Positions 24,887 through 37,882 are shown, numbered from the stretch's first letter. The stretch is DNA of 64,000 bases from Eledone cirrhosa (GCA_964016885.1 OZ024743.1:181511652-181575651); one strand, 5' to 3'. The notes: generated by a model from the letters alone, not told the origin. Numbers and translations are program-made.

Positions 24887-27650
24887 TATTGGTGGTGGGT
24901 TGGTAATTGTGTTGTTGTTGTTGTTGTTATTGTTATTGTTGGTGTTTTGGTAATTGTGTTGTTGTTGTTGTTGTTGTTGTTATTGGTGGTGGTTTGGTAA
25001 TTGTGTTGTTGTTGTTGTTGTTATTGTTGGTGGTTTCGTAATTGTGTTGTTGTTGTTGTTGTTATTGGTGGTGATTTGGTAATTGTGTTGTTGTTGTTGT
25101 TGTTATTGGTGGTGATTTGTTAATTGTGTTGTTGTTGTTGTTATTATTGGTGGTGGTTTGGTAATTGTGTTGTTGTTGTTATTGGTGGAGGTTTACTGAT
25201 TGTGTTGTTGTTGTTGTTGTTATTGGTGGTGGTTTGGTAATTGTGTTGTTGTTGTTATTATTGCTGGTGGTTTGGTAATTGTGTTGTTGTTGTTGTTGTT
25301 ATTGGTGGTGATTTGGTAATTGTGTTGTTGTTGTTGTTGTTATTGGTGGTGGTTTGGTAATTGTGTTGTTGTTGTTGTTGTTGTTATTGGTGGTGATTTG
25401 GTAATTGTGTTGTTGTTGTTGTTGTTGTTACTGGTGGTGATTTGGTAATTATGTTGTTGTTGTTATTATTGGTGGTGGTTTGGTAATTGTGTTGTTGTTG
25501 TTGTTATTATTGGTGGTGGTTTGGTAATTGTGTTGTTGTTGTTGTTGTTATTGGTGGAGGTTTGGTAATTGTGTCGTTGTTGTTGTTGTTATTGGTGGTG
25601 GTTCGGTAATTGTGTTGTTGTTGTTGTTGTTGTTGTTATTGGTGGTGGTTTGGTAATTGTGTTGTTGTTGTTGTTATTGGTGGAGGTTTGGTAATTGTGT
25701 TGTTGTTGTTGTTGTTGTTATTGGTGGTGATTTGGTAATTGTGTTGTTGTTGTTATTGGTGGTGGTTTGGTAATTGTGTTGTTGTTGTTATTGGTGGAGG
25801 TTTGGTGATTGTGTTGTTGTTGTTGTTGTTATTGGTGGTGGTTTGGTAATTGTGTTTTTGTTGTTGATATTATTGGTGGTGGTTTGGTAATTGTGTTGTT
25901 GTTGTTGTTATTATTGGTGGTGGTTTGGTAATTGTGTTTTTGTTGTTGTTATTATTGGTGGTGGTTTGGTAATTGTGTTGTTGTTGTTGTTGTTTTATTG
26001 GTGGTGGTTTGGTAATTGTGTTGATGTTGTTGTTATTGGTGGTGGTTTGGTGATTGTGTTGTTGTTGTTGTTGTTATTGGTGGTGGTTTGGTAATTGTGT
26101 TGTTGTTGTTGTTATTATTGGTGGTGATTTGGTAATTGTGTTGTTGTTGTTGTTATTGGTGGTGGTTTGGTAATTGTGTTGTTGTTGTTGTTGTTATTGG
26201 TGGTGGTTTGGTAATTGTGTTGATTTTGTTGTTATTGGTGGTGGTTTGGTAATTGTGTTGTTGTTGTTGTTGTTGTTATTGGTGGTGATTTTGTAATTGT
26301 GTTGTTCTTGTTGTTGTTATTGGTGGTTTTTTTTGTAATTGTGTTGTTGTTGTTGTTGTTGTTGTTATTGGTGGTGGTTTGGTAATTGTGTTGTTGTTGT
26401 TGTTATTGGTGGAGGTTTGGTAATTGTGTTGTTGTTGTTGTTGTTGTTATTGGTGGTGATTTGGTAATTGTGTTGTTCTTGTTGTTGTTATTGGTGGTGA
26501 TTTGGTAATTGTGTTGTTGTTGTTGTTATTGATTGTGGTTTGGTAATTGCGTTGTTGTTGTTGTTGTTATTATTGGTGGTGGTTTGGTAATTGTGTTGTT
26601 GTTGTTGTTGTTATTGGTGGTGGTTTGGTAATTGTGTTGTTGTTGTTGTTATTATTGGTGGTGGTTTGGTAATTGTGTTGTTGTTATTGTTGTTATTGGT
26701 GGTGGTTTGGTAATTGTGTTGTTGTTGTTGTTATTATTGGTGGTGGTTTGGTAATTGTGTTGTTGTTGTTGTTATTATTGGTGGTGGTTTGCTAATTGTG
26801 TTGTTGTTGTTGTTATTGGTGGTAGTTTGGTAATTGTGTTGTTGTTGTTGTTATTATTGGTGTTGGTTTGGTAATTGTGTTGTTGTTGTTGTTATTGGTG
26901 GTGGTTTGGTGATTGTGTTGTTGTTGTTATTATTGGTGGTGGTTTGGTAATTGTGTTGTTGTTGTTGTTGTTATTGGTGGTGGTTTGGTAATTATGTTGT
27001 TGTTGTTGTTGTTGTTGTTATTGGTGGTGGTTTAGTAATTGTGTTGTTGTTGTAGTTGTTATTATTGGTGGTGGTTTGGTAATTGTGTTGTTGTTGTAGT
27101 TATTGGTGGTGGTTTGGTAATTGTGTTGTTGTTTTTGTTGTTATTGGTGGTGGTTTGGTAATTGTGTTGTTGTTGTTGTTATTGGTGGTGATTTGGTAAT
27201 TGTGTTTTTGTTGTTGTTGTTATTGATTGTGGTTTGGTAATTGCGTTGTTGTTGTTGTTGTTATTATTGGTGGTGATTTGGTAATTGTGTTGTTGTTGTT
27301 GTTGTTACTGGTGGTGGTTTGGTAATTGTGTTTTTGTTGTTCTTGTTATTGGTGGTGGTTTGGTGATTTTGTTGTTGTTGTTGTTGTTGTTATTGGTGGT
27401 GGTTTTGTAATTGTGTTGTTGTTGTTGTTGTTATTATTGATGGTGGTTTGGTAATTGTGTTGTTGTTGGTGTTGTTATTGGTGGTGGTTTGGTAATTGTG
27501 TTGTTGTTGTTGTTATTATTGGTGGTAGTTTGGTAATTGTGTCGTTGTTGTTGTAATTGGTGGTGGTTTGGTGATTGTGTTGTTGTTGTTGTTGTTGTTA
27601 TTGGTGGTGGTTCGGTAATTGTGTTGTTGTTGTTGTTGTTGTTGTTATTG
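24887..27650 (+). repeat. HOR-A sub-block beta, copy 3 (3'-truncated)
   Basis: This copy is about 2.76 kb long, against 4.3-4.9 kb for complete copies. It follows copy 2 but without the 654-bp duplication. One monomer near 27550 has GTTGTAATTGG in place of GTTGTTATTGG, a T-to-A change not present in the other copies. Homology ends at about 27650. Confidence 0.85.
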
Positions 27651-29197
27651 GTGGAGGTTTGGTAATTGTGTTGTTGTTTTTGTTGTTGTTGTTGTTGTTA
27701 TTGGTGGTGGTTCGGTAATTGTGTCGTTGTTGTTATTGGTGGTGGTTTGGTAATTGTGTTGTTGTTGTTGTTGTTATTGGTGGTGGTTTGGTAATTGTGT
27801 TGTTGTTGTTGTTGTTATTATTGGTGGTGGTTTGGTAATTGTGTTGTTGTTGTTGTTATTGGTGGTGGTTTGGTAATTGTGTTGTTGTTGTTGTTGTTAT
27901 TGGTGGTGGTGTGTTAATTGTGTTGTTGTTGTTGTTGTTATTGGTGGTGGTTTGGTAATTGTCTTTTGTTGTTGTTGTTATTGGTGGTGGTTTGGTAATT
28001 GTGTTGATGTTGTTGTTGTTATTGGTGGTGGTGTGTTAATTGTGTTGTTGTTGTTGTTGTTGTTATTGGTGGTGGTTTGGTAATTGTGATGTTGTTGTTG
28101 TTGTTGTTGTTGTTGTTATTGGTGGTGGTTTGCTAATTGTGTTGTTGTTCTTGTTGTTATTGGTGGTGGTTTGGTAATTGTGTTGTTGTTGTTGTTGTTG
28201 TTATTGGTGGTGGTTTGGTAATTGTGATGTTGTTGTTGTTGTTGTTGTTGTTATTGGTGGTGCTTTGTTAATTGTGATGTAGTTGTTGTTGTTGTTGTTA
28301 TTGGTGGTGGTTTGGTAATTGTGTTGTTGTTGTTGTTGTTATTGTTGTTGGTTTGGTAATTGTGTTGTTGTTGTTGTTGTTATTGGTGGTGGTTTGGTAA
28401 TTGTGTTGTTGTTGTTGTTGTTATTGGTGGTGATTTGGTAATTGTGTTGTTGTTGTTGTTATTATTGGTGGTGGTTTGGTAATTGTGTTGTTGTTGTTGT
28501 TATTGGTGGAGGTTTGGTGATTGTGTTGTTGTTGTTGTTGTTATTGGTGGTGGTTTGGTAATTGTGTTGTTGTTGTTGTTATTATTGGTGGTGGTTTGGT
28601 AATTGTGTTGTTGTTGTTGTTGTTATTGGTGGTGGTTTGGTAATTGTGTTGATGTTGTTGTTATTGGTGGCGGTTTGGTGATTGTGTTGTTGTTTTTGTT
28701 GTTGTTATTGGTGGTGGTTTGGTAATTTTTTTGTTGTTGTTGTTATTATAGGTGGTGATTTGGTAATTGTGTTGTTGTTGTTGTTATTGGTGGTGGTTTG
28801 GTAATTGTGTTGTTGTTGTTGTTGTTGTTATTGATGGTGGTTTGGTAATTGTGTTGATGTTGTTGTTATTGGTGGTGGTTTGGTAATGGTGTTGTTGTCT
28901 TTGTTGTTGTTGTTATTGGTGGTGGTTTGGTAATTGTGTTGTTTTTTTTGTTGTTGTTGTTGTTGTTATTGGTGGTGGTTTGGTAATTTTGTTGTTGTTG
29001 GTGTTGTTGTTATTGGTGGTGGTTTGGTAATTGTGTTGTTGTTGTTGTTATTGGTGGTGGTTTGGTAATTGTGTTGTTGTTGTTGTTATTGGTGGTGGTT
29101 TGGTAATTGTGTTGTTGGTGTTGTTGTTATTGGTGGTGGTGTGTTAATTGTGTTGTTGTTGTTGTTGTTGTTATTGGTGGTGGTTTGGTAATTGTGA

Positions 29198-29237
<40 letters not shown>

Positions 29238-31530
29238 ATTGGTGGTGGTTTGGTAATTGTGTTGTTGCTGTTGTTGTTGGTGGTGTTGGTTTGGTAATTG
29301 TGATGTTTTTGTTGTTGTTGTTATTGGTGGTGCTTTGTTAATTGTGATGTAGTTGTTGTTGTTGTTGTTGTTATTGGTGGTGGTTTGGTAATTGTGTTGT
29401 TGTTGTTGTTGTTATTGGAGGTGGTTTGGTAATTGTGTTGTTGTTGTAGTTGTTATTATTGGTGGTGGTTTGGTAATTGTGTTGTTGTTGTTGTTATTGG
29501 TGGTGGTTTGGTAATTGTGTTGTTGTTGTTGTTGTTATTGGTGGTGGTTTGGTAATTGTGTTGTTGTTGTTGTTATTGGTGGTGATTTGGTAATTGTGTT
29601 GTTGTTGTTGTTGTTATTGATTGTGGTTTGGTAATTGCGTTGTTGTTGTTGTTGTTATTATTGGTGGTGGTTTGGTAATTGTGTTGTTGTTGTTGTTATT
29701 ATTGGTGGTGGTTTGGTAATTGTGTTGTTGTTGTTATTGTTGTTGTTGGTGGTGGTTTGGTAATTGTGTTGTTGTTGTTATTATTGGTGGTGGTTTGGTA
29801 ATTGTGTTGTTGTTGTTGTTGTTATTGGTGGTGCTTTGGTAATTAAGTTGTTGTTGTTGTTGTTATTGGTGGTGATTTGGAAATAGTGTTGTTGTTGTTG
29901 TTGTTGTTATTGGTGGTTTGGTAATTGTGTTGTTGTTGTTGTTATTGGTGGTGGTTTTTTAATTGCGTTGTTGTTGTTGTTGTTATTGGTGGAGGTTTGG
30001 TAATGGTGTTGTTGTTGTTGTTTTTGTTATTATTGGTGCTGGTTTGGTAATTTTGTTGTTGTTGTTGTTGTTATTGGTGGTGGTTTGGTAATTGTGTTGT
30101 TGTTGTTGTTGTTATTGGTGGTGGTTTGGTAATTGTGTTGTTGTTGTTGTTATTGGTGGTGGTTTGGTAATTGTGTTGTTGTTGTTGTTATTGGTGGTGG
30201 TGTGTTAATTGTGTTGTTGTTGTTGCTGTTATTGGTGGTGGTTTGGTAATTGTCTTTTGTTGTTGTTGTTATTGGTGGTGGTTTGGTAATTGTGTTGTTG
30301 TTGTTGTTGTTATTGGTGGTGGTGTGTTAATTGTGTTGTTGTTGTTGTTGTTGTTGTTATTGGTGGTGGTTTGGTAATTGTGATGTTGTTGTTGTTGTTG
30401 TTGTTGTTATTGGTGGTGGTTTGGTAATTGTGTTGTTGTTGTTGTTGTTATTGGTGGTGGTTTGGTAATTGTGTTGTTGTTGTTGTTCTTATTGGTGGTG
30501 GTTTGGTAATTGTGTTGTTGCTGTTGTTGTTGGTGGTGGTGATTTGGTAATTGTGTTGTTGCTGTTGTTGTCATTGGTGGTGGTTTGGTAATTGTGTTGT
30601 TGTTGTTGTTATTAGTGGTGGTTTGGTAATTATGTTGTTGTTGTTGTTGTTGATATTGGTGGTGGTTTGGTAATTCTGTTGTTGTTGTAGTTGTTATTAT
30701 TTGTGGTGGTTTGGTAATTGTGTTGTTGTTGTTGTTATAGGTGGTGGTTTGGTAATTGTGTTGTTGTTGTTGTTGTTATTATTGGTGGTGGTTTGGTAAT
30801 TGTGTTGTTGTTGTTGTTGTTATTGGGGGTGATTTGGAAATAGTGTTGTTGTTGTTGTTGTTATTTGTGGTTTGGTAATTGTGTTGTTGTTGTTGTTATT
30901 GGTGGTGGTTTTGTAATTGTGTTGTTGTTGTTGTTGTTATTGGTGGAGGTTTGGTAATGCTGTTGTTGTTGTTGTTTTTGTTATTATTGTTGGTGGTTTG
31001 GTAATTTTGTTGTTGTCGTTGTTGTTGTTGTTATTCGTGGTGGTTTGGTGATTGTGTTGTTGTTGTTGTCGTTGTTATTGGTGGTGGTTCGGTAATTGTG
31101 TTGTTGTTCTTGTTGTTGTTGTTGTTATTGGTGGAGGTTTGGTAATTGTGTTGTTGTTGTTGTTGTTGTTATTGGTGGTGATTTGGTAATTGTGTTGTTG
31201 TTGTTGTTGTTATTGATTGTGGTTTGGTAATTGCGTTGTTGTTGTTGTTGTTATTATTGGTGGTGGTTTGGTAATTGTGTTGTTGTTGTTGTTGTTATTG
31301 GTGGTGGTTTGGTAATTGTGTTGTTGTTGTTGTTATTATTGGTGGTGGTTTGGTAATTGTGTTGTTGTTATTGTTGTTATTGGTGGTGGTTTGGTAATTG
31401 TGTTGTTGTTGTTGTTATTATTGGTGGTGGTTTGGTAATTGTGTCGTTGTTGTTGTTGTTATTGGTGGTGGTTTTGTGATTGTGTTGTTGTTGTTGTTGT
31501 TATTGGTGGTGGTTCGGTAATTGTGTTGTT
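27651..31530 (+). repeat. Degenerate, scrambled A-type mosaic between blocks A and B
   Basis: The monomers are still A-like but no 10.9-kb copy can be followed. Visible internal repeats are 27780-28300 with 30080-30400 (offset about 2,294 bp, both carrying GTCTTTTG and GTGTGTTAATTG). Another pair is 29871-30050 with 30829-31020 (offset 958 bp, sharing the odd TTTGGAAATAGTG monomer). GCTTTGTTAATTG followed by GATGTAGTTG occurs at 28263 and 29333 (1,070 bp apart). At 31110-31440 a beta-like fragment returns, with ATTGATTGTGG then TTGCG at 31212. There are more private substitutions here than in 1-27650, as expected for a less recently homogenised zone. Confidence 0.8.
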
Positions 31531-32794
31531 GTTGTTGTTATTTGTGGAGGTTTGTTAATTGTGTTGTTGCTGTTGTTGTTGTTATTTGTTGAGGTTTGGT
31601 AATTGTGTTGTTGTTGTTGTTGTTATTGGTGGTGGTTTGGTAATTGTGTTGATGTTGTTGTTGTTATTGTAATTGTGTTGTTGTTGTTGTTGTTGTTGTG
31701 ATTGGTGGTGGTTTGGTAATTGTGTTGTTGATGTTGTTGTTATTGGTGGTGGTTTGGTAATTGTGTTGATGTTGTTGTTGTTATTGGGTGTGTTAGTGTA
31801 ATTGTGTTGTTGTTGTTGTTGTTGTGATTGGTGGTGGTTTGGTAATTGTGTTGTTGGTGTTGTTGTTATTGGTGGTGATTTGATAATTGTGTTGTTGTTG
31901 TTGTTGTTATTGGTGGTGGTTTGGTAATTGTGTTGTTGTTGTTGTTGTTATTGGTGGTTGGTTAGGTAATTGTGTTGTTGGTGTTGTTGTTATTGGTGGT
32001 GATTTGGTAATTGTGTTGTTGTTGTTTTTGTTATTGGTGGTGGTTTGGTAATTGTGTTGTTGGTGTTGTTGTTATTGGTGGTGATTTGGTAATTGTGTTG
32101 TTGTTGTTGTTGTTATTGGTGGTGGTTTGGTAATTGTGTTGTAGTTGTTGTTGTTTTTGTTGTTACTGGTGTTGGTTTGGTAATTGTGTTGATGTTGTTG
32201 TTGTTAATGGTGGTGGTTTGTAATTGTGTTGTTGTTGTTGTTGTTGTTATTGCTGTTGGTTTGATAATTGTGTTGTTGTTGTTGTTGTTATTGGTGGTGG
32301 TTTGATTATAGTGTTGTTGTTGTTGTTATTGGTGGTGGTTTGGTAATTGTGTTGTTGTTATTGTTATTATTGGTGGTGGTTTGGTTATTGTGTTGTTGTA
32401 GTTGTTGGTGGTGGTGGTGGCTTGCTAATTGTGTTGTTGTTGTTGTTGTTATTGGTGTTGGTTTGGTAATTGTGTTGTTGTTATTGTTGTTATTGTTGGT
32501 GGTTTTGTAATTGTGTCGTCGTTGTTGTTGTTGTTGTTATTGGTGGTGGTTTGGTAACTGTGTTGTTGTTGTTTTTGTTATTGGTGATGGTTTGGTAATT
32601 GTGTTGTTGTTGTTGTTGTTATTGTTGGTGGTGTGTTAATTGTGTTGTTGTTGTTGTTGTTATTGGTGGTGGTTTGGTAGTTGTGTTGTTGTTGTTGTTG
32701 TTATTGTTGGTGGTTTGGTAATTGTGTTGTTGTTGTTGTTATTGGTGGTGGTTTGGTAATTGCGTTGTTGATATTGGTGGTGGTTTTGTAATTG

Positions 32795-32825
<31 letters not shown>

Positions 32826-32879
32826 GGTTTGGTAATTGTGTTGTTGTTGTTGTTGTTATTGGTGGTGGTTTGGTAATTG

Positions 32880-32910
<31 letters not shown>

Positions 32911-35067
32911 ATTGGTGGTGGTTTGGTAATTGTGTTGTTGTCGTTGTTGTTGTTGTTATTGGTGGTGGTTTGGTAATTGTGTTGTTGTTGTTGTTGTTAT
33001 TCGTGGTGGTTTGGTAATTTTGTTGTTGTTATTGGTGGTGGTTAGGTAATTGTGTTGTTGTTATTGTTGTTATTGGTGGTGGTTTGGTATTGTGTAGTTG
33101 TTGTTGTTGTTGTTATTGGTGGTGGTTTGGTAATTGTGTTGTTATTGTTGTTGTTATTGGTGGTGATTTGTTAATTGTGTTGTTGTTGTTGTTGTTATTT
33201 GTGGAGGTTTGTTAATTGTGTTGTTGCTGTTGTTGTTGTTATTGGTGGAGGTTTGTTAATTGTATTGTTGTTGTTGTTGTTATTGGTGGAGGTTTGTTAA
33301 TTGTGTTGTTGTTGTTGTTGTTATTTGTGGAGGTTTGTTAATTGTGTTGTTGCTGTTGTTGTTGTTATTGGTGGAGGTTTGTTAATTGTGTTGTTGTTGT
33401 TGTTGTTGTTGTAGTTGTTGTTGTTGTTATTGGTGGTGTTTCGGTAATTGTGTTGTAGCTGTTGTTATTGGTGGTTGTTTGGTAATTGTGTTGTTGTTGT
33501 TGTTATTGGTCGTAGTTTGGTAATGGTATTGTTGTTGTTGTTGTTATTGGTGGTGGTTTGGTATTTGTATTGTTGTTGTTGTTTTTGTTTTTGTTGTTTT
33601 TGGTGGTGGTTTGGTAATTGTGTTGTTGTTATTGTTGTTATTGGTGTTGGTTTTGTAATTGTGTTGTTGTTGTTGTTATTGGTGAAGGTTTGGTAATTGT
33701 GTTGTTGTTGTTGTTGTTATTGGGGAAGGTTTTTTAATTGTGCTGTTGTTGTTGTTGTTATTGGTGGTGGTTTGGTAATGGTGTTGTTGTTGTTATTGGT
33801 GGTGGTTTGGTAATTGTGTTGTTGTTATTGTTGTTGTTATTGGTGGTGATTTTGTAATTGTGTTGTTGTTGTTGTTGTTGTTGTTATTGGTGGTAGTTTG
33901 GTAATTGTGTTGTTGTCGTTGTTGTTGTTATTGTTATTGGTGATTGTTTGGTAATTGTGTTGTTGTTGTTGTTATTGTTGTTGTTGATATTGGTGGTGAT
34001 TTGGTAATTGTGTTGTTGTTATTGTTGTTATTGGTGCTGGTTTGATTATTGTGTTGTTGCTGTTGTTGTTGTTGTTATTGGTGGTGGTTTGGTAATTGTG
34101 TTGTTGTTGTTGTTGTTGTTATTGCTGGTGGTTTGGTAATTGTGTGGTTGTTATTGTTGTTATTGGTGGTGGTTTTGTAATTCTGTTGTTGTTGTTGCTG
34201 TTGTTGTTGGTGGTTTGGTAATTGTGTTGTTGTTGATGTTGTTGTTGTTATTGGTGGTGGTTTGTAATTTTGTTGTTGTTGTTGTTGTTGTTGTTAGTGT
34301 TGGTGGTTTAATAATTGTGTTGTTGTTGTTATTGGTGGTGGTTTGATTATTGTGTTGTTGTTGTTGTTGTTATTATTGGTGGTGGTTTGGTGATTGTGTT
34401 GTTGTTGTTGTTATTGGTGGTGGTTTGGTAATTGTGTTGTTGTTGTTGTTGTTGTTGTTATTGGTGGTGGTCTGGTAATTGTGTTGTTTTTGTTGTTGTT
34501 ATTGGTGGTGGTTTGGTAATTGTATTGTTGTTGTTGGTGGTGGTGGGGGTTTGGTAATTGTGTTGTTGTTGTTGTTATTGTTGGTGGTTTGGTAATTGTG
34601 TTGTTGTTGCTATTGGTGGTGGTTTGGTAATTGTGTTGTTGTTGTTGTCGTTATTGGTGGTGGTTTGGTAATTGTGTTGTTGTTGTTATTGGTGGTGGTT
34701 TGGTAATTGTGTTGTTGTTGTTGGTGGTGGTGGTGGTTTGGTAATTGTGTTGTTTTTGTTGTGGTTGTTATTTGTGGTAGTTTGGTAATTGTGTTGTTGC
34801 CGTTGTTGTTGTTATTGTTATTGGTGATTGTTTGGTAATTGTGTTGTTGTTGTTGTTGTTATTTGTGGTGGTTTGGTAATTGTGTTGTTGTTGTTGTTGT
34901 TGTTGTTGTTGTGATTGGTGGTGGTTTGGTAATTGTTTTGTTGTTGTTGTTGTTATTAGTGGTGGTTTGGTAATTGTGTTGTTATTGTTGTTAATGGTGG
35001 TGGTTTGGTAATTGTGTTGTTGTTGTTGTTGTTGTTGTAGTTGTTATTGATGGTGGTGTGTTTATTG

Positions 35068-35104
<37 letters not shown>

Positions 35105-35240
35105 AATGGTTGTCGTGTGTTAGTTGTGTTGTTGTTGTTGTTGTTGTTATTGCTGGTGGTTTGGTAATTGTGTTATTGTTGTTGTTGTTATTGTTGGTGG
35201 TTTGGTAATTTTGTTGTTGTTGTTGTTGTTGTTGTTATTG
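31531..35240 (+). repeat. Block B, left partial copies (B0)
   Basis: B-type variant monomers begin here. They include ATTTGTGGAGG with TTTGTTAATTG, GTTGCTGTTG, GCTGGTTTGATTATTG and GGTTAGGTAATTG. The stretch 32820-33460 matches 40150-40690, including the TTCGTGGTGG and GGTTAGGTAATTG monomers. The stretch from 33448 to about 33960 matches 51437 to about 51955 in order, including GGTGAAGGTTTGG (33681 and 51679) and GGTGATTGTTTGG. Relative to the right-hand counterpart this region has roughly 1 kb extra before the ATTTTCTGG landmark. It is an older, incomplete B unit. Confidence 0.8.
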
Positions 35241-35696
35241 GTGGGGGTTTGGTAATTGTGTTGTTGTTATTGTTGTTGTTATTTTCTGGTGGTTTGGTAA
35301 TTGTATTGTTGTTGTTGTTATTATTGGTGTTGGTTTGTTAATTGTGTTGTTGTTGTTGTTGTTATTGGTGGAGGTTTGTTAATTGTGTTGTTGTTATTGT
35401 TATTTGTGGAGGTTTGTTAATTGTGTTGTTGCTGTTGTTGTTGTTATTGGTGGTGGTTTGGTAATTGTGTTGTTGTTGTTGTTGTTGTTGTATTTGGTGG
35501 TAGTTTGGTAATTGTGTTGTTGTTGTTGTTATTGTTGTTGTTGATATTGGTGGTGATTTGGTAATTGTGTTGTTGTTATTGTTGTTATTGGTGCTGGTTT
35601 GATTATTGTGTTGTTGCTGTTGTTGTTGTTGTTATTGGTGGTGGTTTGGTAATTGTGTTGTTGTTGTTGTTGTTATTGGTGGTTGTTTGGTAATTG

Positions 35697-35727
<31 letters not shown>

Positions 35728-36311
35728 GGTGGCTTGGTAATTGTGTTGTTGTTGTTATTGGTGGTGGTTTGGTAATTGTGTGGTTGTTATTGTTGTTATT
35801 GGTGGTGGTTTTGTAATTGTGTTGGTGTTGTTGTTGTTATTGTTGGTGGTTTGGTAATTGTGTTGTTGTTGTTATTGGTGGTGGTTTGATTATTGTGTTG
35901 TTGTTGTTGTTATTATTGGTGGTGGTTTGGTGATTGTGTTGTTGTTGTTGTTATTGGTGGTGGTTTGGTAATTGTGTTGTTGTTGTTGTTGTTGTTGTTA
36001 TTGGTGGTGGTTTGGTAATTGTGTTGTTGTTGTTGTTGTTGTTGGTGGTGGTTTGTTAATTGTGTTGTTGTTGTTGTTGTTATTGGTGTTGGTATGGTAA
36101 TTGTGTTGATGTTGTTGTTGATATTGGTGGTGGTTTGGTAATTGTGTTGTTGTTATTTTTGTTATTGGTGGTGGTTTGGTAATTGTGTTGTTGTTGTTGT
36201 TGTTGTTGTTATTGGTGGTGGCTTGGTAATTGTGTTGTTGTTGATGTTGTTATTGGTGGGGGTTTGGTAATTGTGTTGTTGTTGTTGTTATTGGTGGCGG
36301 TTTGTTAATTC

Positions 36312-36342
<31 letters not shown>

Positions 36343-37341
36343 ATTGGTGGTAGTTTGGTAATTGTATTGTTGTTGTTATTGTTGTTGTTGTTATTGGTGG
36401 TGGTGGTTTGGTAATTGTGTTGTTGTTGTTGTTGTTATTGGTGGTGGTTTGGTATTTGTGTTGTTGTTGTTGTTGTTATTGGTGGTGGTTTGGTAATTGT
36501 ATTGTTGTTATTGTTGTTATTGGTGGTGGTTTGATAATTGTGTTGTTGCTGTTGATATTGTTGTTATTGGTGGTGGTTTGGTAATTGTGTTGTTGTTGTT
36601 TTTATTAGTGATGGTTTGGTAATCGTGTTGTTGTTGTTGTTGTTATTGGTGGTGGCTTGGTAATTGTGTTGTTGTTGTTGTTGTTATTGGTGGTGGTTTG
36701 GTAATTGTGTTGTTGTTATTGTTGTTATTGGTGGTGGTTTGGTAATTGTGTTGTTGTTGTTGTTGTTTTTGTTGTTACTGGTGGTGGTTTGGTAATTGTG
36801 TTGATGTTGTTGTTGTTATTGATGATGGTTTGTAATTGTGTTGTTGTTGTTATTGTTGTTATTGCTGGTGGTTTGGTAATTGTGTTGTTGTTGTTGTTAT
36901 TGGTGGTGGTTTGATTATTGTGTAGTTGTTGTTGTTGTTATTGGTGGTGGTTTGTTGATTGTGTTGTTGTTGTTGTTATTGGTGGTGGTTTGGTAATTGT
37001 GTTGTTGGTGTTGTTGTTATTGGTGGTGGTTTGGTAATTGTGTTGTTGATGTTGTTGTTATTGGTGGTGGTTTGTAAATTGTGTTGTTGTTGTTATTATT
37101 GGTGGTGGTTTGTTGATTGTGTTGTTGTAGTTGTTGGTGGTGGTGGTGGCTTGGTAATTGTGTTGTTGTTGTTGTTATTGGTGGTGGTTTTGTAATTGTG
37201 TTGTTGTTGTTGTTATTGGTGGTGGTTTGGTAATTGTGTTGTTGTTGTTGTTGTTATTGGTGGCTGTTTGGTAATTGTGTTGTTGTTGTTGTTGTTATTG
37301 GTGGCTGTTTGGTAATTGTGTTGTTGTTGTTGTTGTTATTG
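35241..37341 (+). repeat. Block B 2.1-kb sub-repeat, first unit
   Basis: The unit begins at GTGGGGGTTTGG followed by ATTTTCTGG (35281). It contains GGTATGG at 36091, GGTGGTGGTGGTTTGG at about 36403, TTTGTTGATTG at about 36952, TTTGTAAATTG at about 37071 and two GGCTGTTTGG monomers near 37261 and 37302. It ends where the next GTGGGGG landmark begins. It is about 85 bp (two monomers) shorter than the second unit, which carries TTACTGTTATTGG and TTATATGTGG monomers near 37581-37634. Confidence 0.85.
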
Positions 37342-37882
37342 GTGGGGGTTTGGTAATTGTGTTGTTGTTATTGTTGTTGTTATTTTCTGGTGGTTTGGTA
37401 ATTGTATTGGTGTTGTTGTTATTATTGGTGTTGGTTTGTTAATTGTGTTGTTGTTGTTGTTGTTATTGGTGGAGGTTTGTTAATTGTGTTGTTGTTATTG
37501 TTATTTGTGGAGGTTTGTTAATTGTGTTGTTGCTGTTGTTGTTGTTATTGGTGGTGGTTTGTTAATTGTGTTGTTGTTGTTACTGTTATTGGTGGTGGTT
37601 TGGTAATTGTGTTCTTGTTGTTGTTGTAGTTATATGTGGTGGTTTGGTAATTGTGTTGTTGTTGTTGTTGTTGTTGTATTTGGTGGTAGTTTGGTAATTG
37701 TGTTGTTGTTGTTGTTATTGTTGTTGTTGATATTGGTGGTGATTTGGTAATTGTGTTGTTGTTATTGTTGTTATTGGTGCTGGTTTGATTATTGTGTTGT
37801 TGCTGTTGTTGTTGTTGTTATTGGTGGTGGTTTGGTAATTGTGTTGTTGTTGTTGTTGTTATTGGTGGTTGTTTGGTAATTG

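Larger units (their letters stand above)
21231..27650 (+). repeat. Block A higher-order repeat, copy 3 (truncated)
   Basis: This third copy contains alpha1 (21231-23545), alpha2 (23546-24886) and most of beta (24887 to about 27650). Beta carries the eight-T tag once, at 26327. Homology to copy 2 continues through the ATTGTGTCGTTG and GGTTCGGTAATTG monomers near 27540-27620. It stops where copy 2 has the short ATTGAGGTGG monomer (about 17451) and this copy has ATTGGTGGAGG (about 27648). The end of beta and all of gamma are absent, so the clean HOR ends here. Confidence 0.88.
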
